This document shows positions 60,325-64,000 of a DNA stretch of 64,000 nucleotides, piece by piece. The notes under the pieces are model-generated. The model worked only from the letters and a program-made list of their open reading frames with translations, ran no database searches and was not told where the DNA came from. Positions within the stretch are counted from its first letter, which is position 1, and each line of letters opens with the position of its first letter. This DNA comes from DASSUW01 sp963830725 (GTDB lineage Bacteria > Actinomycetota > Thermoleophilia > Solirubrobacterales > Solirubrobacteraceae), in NCBI GenBank assembly GCA_963830725.1, contig CAWHNO010000016.1, positions 310,001-374,000 of the forward strand, read 5' to 3'. Made by a program: the position numbers and the translations under genes.

Positions 60325-61640
60325 CCACCCGCCGGGCAGGTCGAGCGCGGCGGCCGCGCGCCGGGATCCTCGCGACCGCCCCAGGCCTGCCACTCCTTCA
60401 GCGCCGGCCGGGCGCGCGCCAGGTCGGTGGTGATGAGGCCGGTCGGGAAGAGGTCGTCCTCGCGCATCGTGTACTGGACGGCGAGCGTGACGCGCGGGTC
60501 GGCGTGCCAGTCGCGCAGGCGCCGGTGCAGCAGCCGGCACCCCTGCGGCTCGCCGGTGATACCGCGTGCGAGCGAGAAGCCGCCCGGCGCCGGCCCGACG
60601 CCGGTCTCGGTGATCCAGATCGCGTGCCTGCGCGGGCAGCGGCGACTCGCCAGCGCCGAGGTCACGGTGGAGACCGGGTCGGTGCCGCCGATGTACGCGT
60701 GCTGCGACCACACGGGCGCCGCGCAGACGAGCTCGCGCGGCAGGCCGCGGATCATCTCCGGCACGGAGGTGGCCTGCGAGCTCGGCTCGAGGAGGCCGGC
60801 CAGCTCGCCCAGAACGAGCGTGTGGTCGCCGCCGTGCTCGGCGAGCTCGGCCCGCAGCGCGCGCGTCAGGCGGGCGTACGGCGCGATCGCCCGCGAGGGC
60901 GCGGCGGCGTCGCAGGCCTGGCGCTGCGGCGAGATGAAGTAGGGGTGGTTGGCCTCGTTCCACGGCGTGAGATAGCGCAACTCGGCACCCTCGGCGTCGG
61001 CGAGATCGAGCACGCCGGACACGAGCTCGCGGTAGGCCCTCATGTCGCGCGGCGCGCGGGCGCCGCCCTCCTCGGTCGAGCGGCAGCCGTGCGGGGCGAC
61101 CGCTGCCCACTCGGGCGTTCCGGTGAAGACCACCAGCGCCTGCCAGCCGCCCTCGCGCTGGCGCGCGGCCAGCGCCCGCAGCTGGTCTCTGACGCCCGCG
61201 TACGGCGCGCAGGGCGGCTTGTCGCGCATGCAGCCGCCATTCGGCGCGCCCAGATCGGGCGGCGCGTCCGGGCTCGGCTGGAGCTTGTTCCAGTCGATGA
61301 TCAGCCGGTACAGCTCGGGCTCGATCCGCGCGAGCTCGTCGCGCCAGGTCCGCCACGGCTCCGGCATCGCCAGGACCTCATCCGGCGCGAAGAGGTTCGG
61401 ATTGGGCTCGGTGATCCCGACCGCCAGTGACGGCCCGCGGGCCGGCGCGTCGAGCCGAGCCCGCTCGGGCGTCGGCGTCGGGGTCGGGGTCGGGGTCGAC
61501 GTCGGAACCGGTCGCGGCGGACGACGCTCGTCGTCACCCGTCAGGACGACGAGGACGAGTGCGACGGCCGCAGCCGCGGCCGCTAGACCGCCGAGACTTC
61601 TTCCTCGTCCGCCACGCGGAACGAGGAGCCGCAGCCGCAC
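60321..61640 (-). CDS. Secreted glycoside hydrolase-like protein
   Basis: The 439-residue protein has an N-terminal anchor (LGGLAAAAAAVALVLVVLTG), a PTSTPTPTPTPTPE linker and a (beta/alpha)8 barrel of glycosidase type. The acid/base Glu fits LRYLTPWNEANHPYF (Asn-Glu pair) and the nucleophile Glu fits HAIWITETGVGPAP. These are the clan GH-A arrangements seen in GH5/GH39-type families; the substrate is unknown. The tail has Cys in GCRLL and STCPAGG. It starts with GTG inside the last 58 bp of the erpA gene in another frame, an unusually long overlap, so a later start is possible but would remove part of the anchor. Confidence 0.78.
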   Translation of the reverse strand: MRLRLLVPRGGRGRSLGGLAAAAAAVALVLVVLTGDDERRPPRPVPTSTPTPTPTPTPERARLDAPARGPSLAVGITEPNPNLFAPDEVLAMPEPWRTWRDELARIEPELYRLIIDWNKLQPSPDAPPDLGAPNGGCMRDKPPCAPYAGVRDQLRALAARQREGGWQALVVFTGTPEWAAVAPHGCRSTEEGGARAPRDMRAYRELVSGVLDLADAEGAELRYLTPWNEANHPYFISPQRQACDAAAPSRAIAPYARLTRALRAELAEHGGDHTLVLGELAGLLEPSSQATSVPEMIRGLPRELVCAAPVWSQHAYIGGTDPVSTVTSALASRRCPRRHAIWITETGVGPAPGGFSLARGITGEPQGCRLLHRRLRDWHADPRVTLAVQYTMREDDLFPTGLITTDLARARPALKEWQAWGGREDPGARPPRSTCPAGG

Positions 61641-61936
61641 GCCGCGATCACGTTGGGGTTGTCGACCTTGAAGCCGGCGCCCTGGAGACCCTCGACATAG
61701 TCGACGACGGCACCGCGGACGTACGGCAGGCTCGGCCCGTCGACCAGGATCCGCAGCCCGTGGTCCTCGAACACCTCGTCACCGTCGCGCTGGGTGTCGA
61801 AGGCAAGCGCGTACTGGAAGCCCGAGCAGCCGCCCCCGCGCACACCGACCCGCAGGCCGGACGTCTGGATCTCGGCGCCCTGGCCGGCCAGGAACTCCTG
61901 CACCTTCTCGGCGCCCTTTTCTGTGATGGTGATCAT
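61583..61936 (-). CDS. erpA: Iron-sulfur cluster insertion protein, ErpA/IscA type
   Basis: The 117-residue A-type carrier has three conserved Cys: GGGCSGFQYALAF and ACGCGSSF. ITITEKGAEKVQEFLAGQG at the N-terminus and DGPSLPYVRGAVVDYVEGLQGAGFKVDNPN in the middle are typical. It delivers Fe-S clusters to target proteins. It is divergent from bolA-glutaredoxin across 37 bp, an arrangement that unites three Fe-S carrier factors. A TATCCT box lies on its strand, about 10 nt upstream of the ATG. Confidence 0.95.
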   Translation of the reverse strand: MITITEKGAEKVQEFLAGQGAEIQTSGLRVGVRGGGCSGFQYALAFDTQRDGDEVFEDHGLRILVDGPSLPYVRGAVVDYVEGLQGAGFKVDNPNVIAACGCGSSFRVADEEEVSAV

Positions 61937-61973
61937 CGCTTCAGAAAGGATAGCGCCCGCTACTCTCTCTGTT

Positions 61974-62201
61974 GTGCCGAGCACCGATGAGCTCAAGGAG
62001 CGCATCGAGGCGGCGATCCCCGGCGCCCGCGCCGAGGTCACCGATCTCACCGGCGGGGGCGACCATTTTCGCGCCTCGGTCGCCGCCCCCGAGTTCGCCG
62101 GCCTGAGCCGGATCGAGCAGCATCGCCGCGTGTACGCGGTGTTCGGGCCCGACATCGGCGGGCCGATCCACGCGCTGTCCCTCGAAACGCGAGCGGAGTG
62201 A
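61974..62201 (+). CDS. bolA: BolA family protein
   Basis: The 75-residue BolA has STDELKERIEAAIPGARAEVTDLTGGGDHFRASVAAPEFAGLSRIEQHRRVYAVFGPDIGGPIHALSLETR. The invariant His lies in IHALSLE and the loop GGGDHF is where the partner glutaredoxin ligates a cluster. TACTCT lies 7 nt before the GTG, so the mRNA should be leaderless. The TGA stop overlaps an alternative GTG of the glutaredoxin gene. Confidence 0.95.
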   Translation: MPSTDELKERIEAAIPGARAEVTDLTGGGDHFRASVAAPEFAGLSRIEQHRRVYAVFGPDIGGPIHALSLETRAE

Positions 62202-62203
62202 GC

Positions 62204-62620
62204 ATGAGCGAGACCACCCAGAACCCCATCCGCGAGGCGATCGCCGACGCGATCCGCGACCACGAGGTGATCCTCTTCATGAAGGGGACGCCGGAGCGGC
62301 CCGCGTGCGGCTTCTCCGCGCGCACGGTCGCGGCACTCGACGCGATCGGCAAGGAGTTCGCCGCGGTCGACATCCTGCCCGACCCGCGCATCCGCCAGGA
62401 GCTGTCGGCGCTCTCGCAGTGGCCGACGATCCCCCAGCTGTTCGTCAAGGGCGAGCTGGTCGGCGGCTGCGACATCGTGACGGAGATGTACGAGACCGGC
62501 GAGCTGGCCCAGGCGCTGGGCGTCGAGCCGCCCGCCGACGCGCCGGATCACGCGCCGAAGGCCGCCGAGCCGGGCGCGCCGCCGCTCCAGATCCAGAACG
62601 ACCTGATCGACCGAAGCTAG
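62204..62620 (+). CDS. grxD: Monothiol glutaredoxin (Grx4 type)
   Basis: The 138-residue monothiol glutaredoxin has IRDHEVILFMKGTPERPACGFSARTVAAL, with CGFS as its active site, then WPTIPQLFVKGELVGGCDIVTEMYETGEL, the glutathione and cis-Pro region. It binds a [2Fe-2S] cluster between two subunits or with BolA. The ATG follows GGAGTGAGC; a GTG two codons upstream overlaps the bolA stop and is an alternative. The tail of about 30 residues is Pro/Ala-rich and variable. Confidence 0.93.
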   Translation: MSETTQNPIREAIADAIRDHEVILFMKGTPERPACGFSARTVAALDAIGKEFAAVDILPDPRIRQELSALSQWPTIPQLFVKGELVGGCDIVTEMYETGELAQALGVEPPADAPDHAPKAAEPGAPPLQIQNDLIDRS

Positions 62621-62647
62621 CGTCGTCGGACACGCCGGCGATCGTAC

Positions 62648-63502
62648 TCAGAGGTCGCGGCGCGCGAATGCGGCGGCCGCGCCGGCGCCGACGAGCGCGA
62701 GGTAGAGCAGCGTCCACGGCCACAGCAGCGGGCCTGCCTCCTCGGCGCCTCCGAACGGGCCGAGGTTGATGGCCAGCCGCGTGAAGCCGACGGTGTCGGC
62801 CGTGATCGCGCTCAGCGCGGCCTGGTAGAGCGCCTCGAACGGGAGCACCCAGCTCACGACGTCGGCCACGGTGTCGAGCGTGCGCGAGCCGAGCGCCTCG
62901 CCGATCTGGCCCAGCAGCCCGGCGGTGAGGCCGGCGCCGAAGAGCATGAACACGGCGATCCCGTTGGCGTTGGCCGAGAGCAGCACCGAGCCGCCGAGCG
63001 AGAGCGCGGACAGCACGGCGACGGCGGCGGCGAGCTCGAGCGCGGGGGCGAGCGTGCGGTCGGGCCACCATCCGCTGAACGCCGCCGTGATCGCGGTGGC
63101 GGCGAGGAAGACGACGATCACGTAGATCCCGCAGACGCCGGCCGCGGCGGCGAAGCGACCCGCCAGCACCGTACGCCGTGGCAGCGGCCGCACCAGCACC
63201 GGCTGGAGCAGCCCGCGCTCGGCGTCGCCGCGCACCGTCCCGAGCGTGAGGAAGACGGCGAGGATCGTGCCCAGGAACAGCGTCGCGAACATGGCCAGGC
63301 CGAGGATCGTCGCGCCGGCCACGATGCGCGCGTCGATGCCCTCGATCGGCTCCTCGAACTCGCCGACGGACTCGAACAGTTGCCACGTGCCGAGGCCGTA
63401 GAGCGCGAGGAAGGCGATCGTGAGCAGCCCGACGACGGTGAACACCCGCCGCCGCAGCGACTCGCGCAGCGCGAACGTCGCGATGACGACGGCGCCGCTC
63501 AT
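62648..63502 (-). CDS. ABC-2 type transporter permease
   Basis: The 284-residue integral protein has six membrane helices of the ABC-2/NosY type, starting VIATFALRESLRRRVFTVVGLLTIAFLAL. FLTLGTVRGDAERGLLQPVLVRPLPRRTVLAGR, the family coupling loop, is well conserved. The ATGA overlap with the ATPase gene upstream (minus strand) sets a two-component exporter. The substrate is not apparent; NosY-type, sodium or multidrug export are all seen in this group. Confidence 0.88.
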   Translation of the reverse strand: MSGAVVIATFALRESLRRRVFTVVGLLTIAFLALYGLGTWQLFESVGEFEEPIEGIDARIVAGATILGLAMFATLFLGTILAVFLTLGTVRGDAERGLLQPVLVRPLPRRTVLAGRFAAAAGVCGIYVIVVFLAATAITAAFSGWWPDRTLAPALELAAAVAVLSALSLGGSVLLSANANGIAVFMLFGAGLTAGLLGQIGEALGSRTLDTVADVVSWVLPFEALYQAALSAITADTVGFTRLAINLGPFGGAEEAGPLLWPWTLLYLALVGAGAAAAFARRDL

Positions 63503-64000
63503 TCCTCGCCGACCGCCTCCAGGTAGGCGTCCTCGAGCGTCGAGTGCAGCACGCTCACGCCGTAGATCTCCTCGCCCGCCGCCACCAGATCGCGGACGAT
63601 CCCCGGCACGTCGTCGCGGCCGGCGCGCTCGAAGACGCGCGTGCCGCCCGCCGTCTCGACCTCGACGCCGCTCGGGCGGCTGAGCTCCTCCGGCGTGCCG
63701 GCGGCCACCAGCTCCCCGCGGGCGATGATCGCCACGCGATCGCAGACCAGCTCGACCTCGGACAGCAGGTGCGAGTTCAGCAGCACCGACACGCCGCGCT
63801 CGCGCAGATCCTCGAGCAGCCGGCGCACGGTGCGCCGGCCGGCCGGGTCGAGCGCGCTGGTCGGCTCGTCGAGCAGCAGCACGCGGGGACTGCCGACCAT
63901 CGCCTGCGCGATCCCGAGCCGCTGCTGCATGCCCTTCGACATCTCGCCGACGCGTCGGGCGGCCGCCTCCGCGAGGCCGACCGCCTCCAGCAGCGAGCCG
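63499..64000 (-). CDS. ABC transporter ATP-binding protein, 5' end outside window
   Basis: The C-terminal 167 residues of an ABC ATPase are visible: signature VGEMSKGMQQRLGIAQAM, Walker B VLLLDEPTSALDPAGRR and H-loop VLLNSHLLSEVELVCDRVAIIARG. A substrate-type-specific tail (DVPGIVRDLVAAGEEIYGVSVLHSTLEDAYLEAVG) is of the NatA/CcmA export type. The Walker A part lies beyond base 64000. It pairs with the permease encoded next. Confidence 0.9.
   Translation of the reverse strand, partial: GSLLEAVGLAEAAARRVGEMSKGMQQRLGIAQAMVGSPRVLLLDEPTSALDPAGRRTVRRLLEDLRERGVSVLLNSHLLSEVELVCDRVAIIARGELVAAGTPEELSRPSGVEVETAGGTRVFERAGRDDVPGIVRDLVAAGEEIYGVSVLHSTLEDAYLEAVGEE

Overview
The window looks like chromosomal DNA of a high-GC actinobacterium, most likely of the class Thermoleophilia (Solirubrobacter/Conexibacter type). 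This rests on the very high GC content, dense gene packing with ATGA/GTGA overlaps, many GTG starts, apparent leaderless promoters (TAnnnT about 7 nt before the start codon), an actinobacterial-type integration host factor, a complete yrbE-mce lipid-transport operon, an ArsA-family ATPase with a C-terminal HSP20-like domain, and many small conserved proteins of the Solirubrobacterales kind. The taxonomy is inference. No rRNA, tRNA, CRISPR array, prophage or intact insertion sequence was recognised.

Layout. 1-4.5 kb: end of an ArsA-like ATPase with small partners, an FMN reductase, and a YceI/TetR divergent pair with duplicated operators. 4.5-10 kb: a shattered gene for a secreted protein, a MoxR AAA ATPase with a VWA partner (frameshifted), a class III cyclase, an SDR and the remains of a BBE-type oxidase. 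10.4-13.1 kb: a TPP riboswitch with an ABC transporter of the thiamine-precursor type. 13-17.3 kb: a base-excision glycosylase, then an FA2H-like lipid hydroxylase, a YghO/bacterial-ceramide-synthase-like acyltransferase and, divergently, a serine palmitoyltransferase-like enzyme. Together these suggest sphingolipid (ceramide) synthesis. 17.6-22.4 kb: mIHF-like protein, VOC protein, small membrane proteins, an aminotransferase and a secreted copper protein.

22.4-37.7 kb (minus strand) is one transport operon: two YrbE permeases, an ATPase, six MCE domains on five polypeptides (two fused), an RND/MMPL protein, a membrane-anchored thioredoxin-fold protein and a B3/B4-like protein. Twin operator-like dyads lie in front of the MCE genes. 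38.4-46.8 kb: a Ca2+/H+ exchanger, an ACT protein and a nitrogen island (PucR regulator, PII, Amt, GSI, GSIII). 47-55 kb: metH behind a palindromic promoter element, a nitronate monooxygenase-like protein, a patatin and a glycosyltransferase-flippase fusion. 55-62.6 kb: a chlorite-dismutase-family protein, a second AlkA, lipoproteins, a polytopic membrane protein, a glycoside-hydrolase-like protein and the Fe-S trio ErpA/BolA/monothiol glutaredoxin. 62.6-64 kb: an ABC exporter cut by the window end.

Two themes cross the window. First, a dispersed long-palindrome repeat occurs at about 12.05 and 57.15 kb, with a half copy at 38.39 kb. Second, single frameshifts break otherwise well-conserved genes at about 7.1, 16.36, 19.15 and 35.69 kb, and several break the 4.5-5.7 kb gene. 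These could be real decay or base-calling errors, and they should be checked in reads before any loss of function is claimed.
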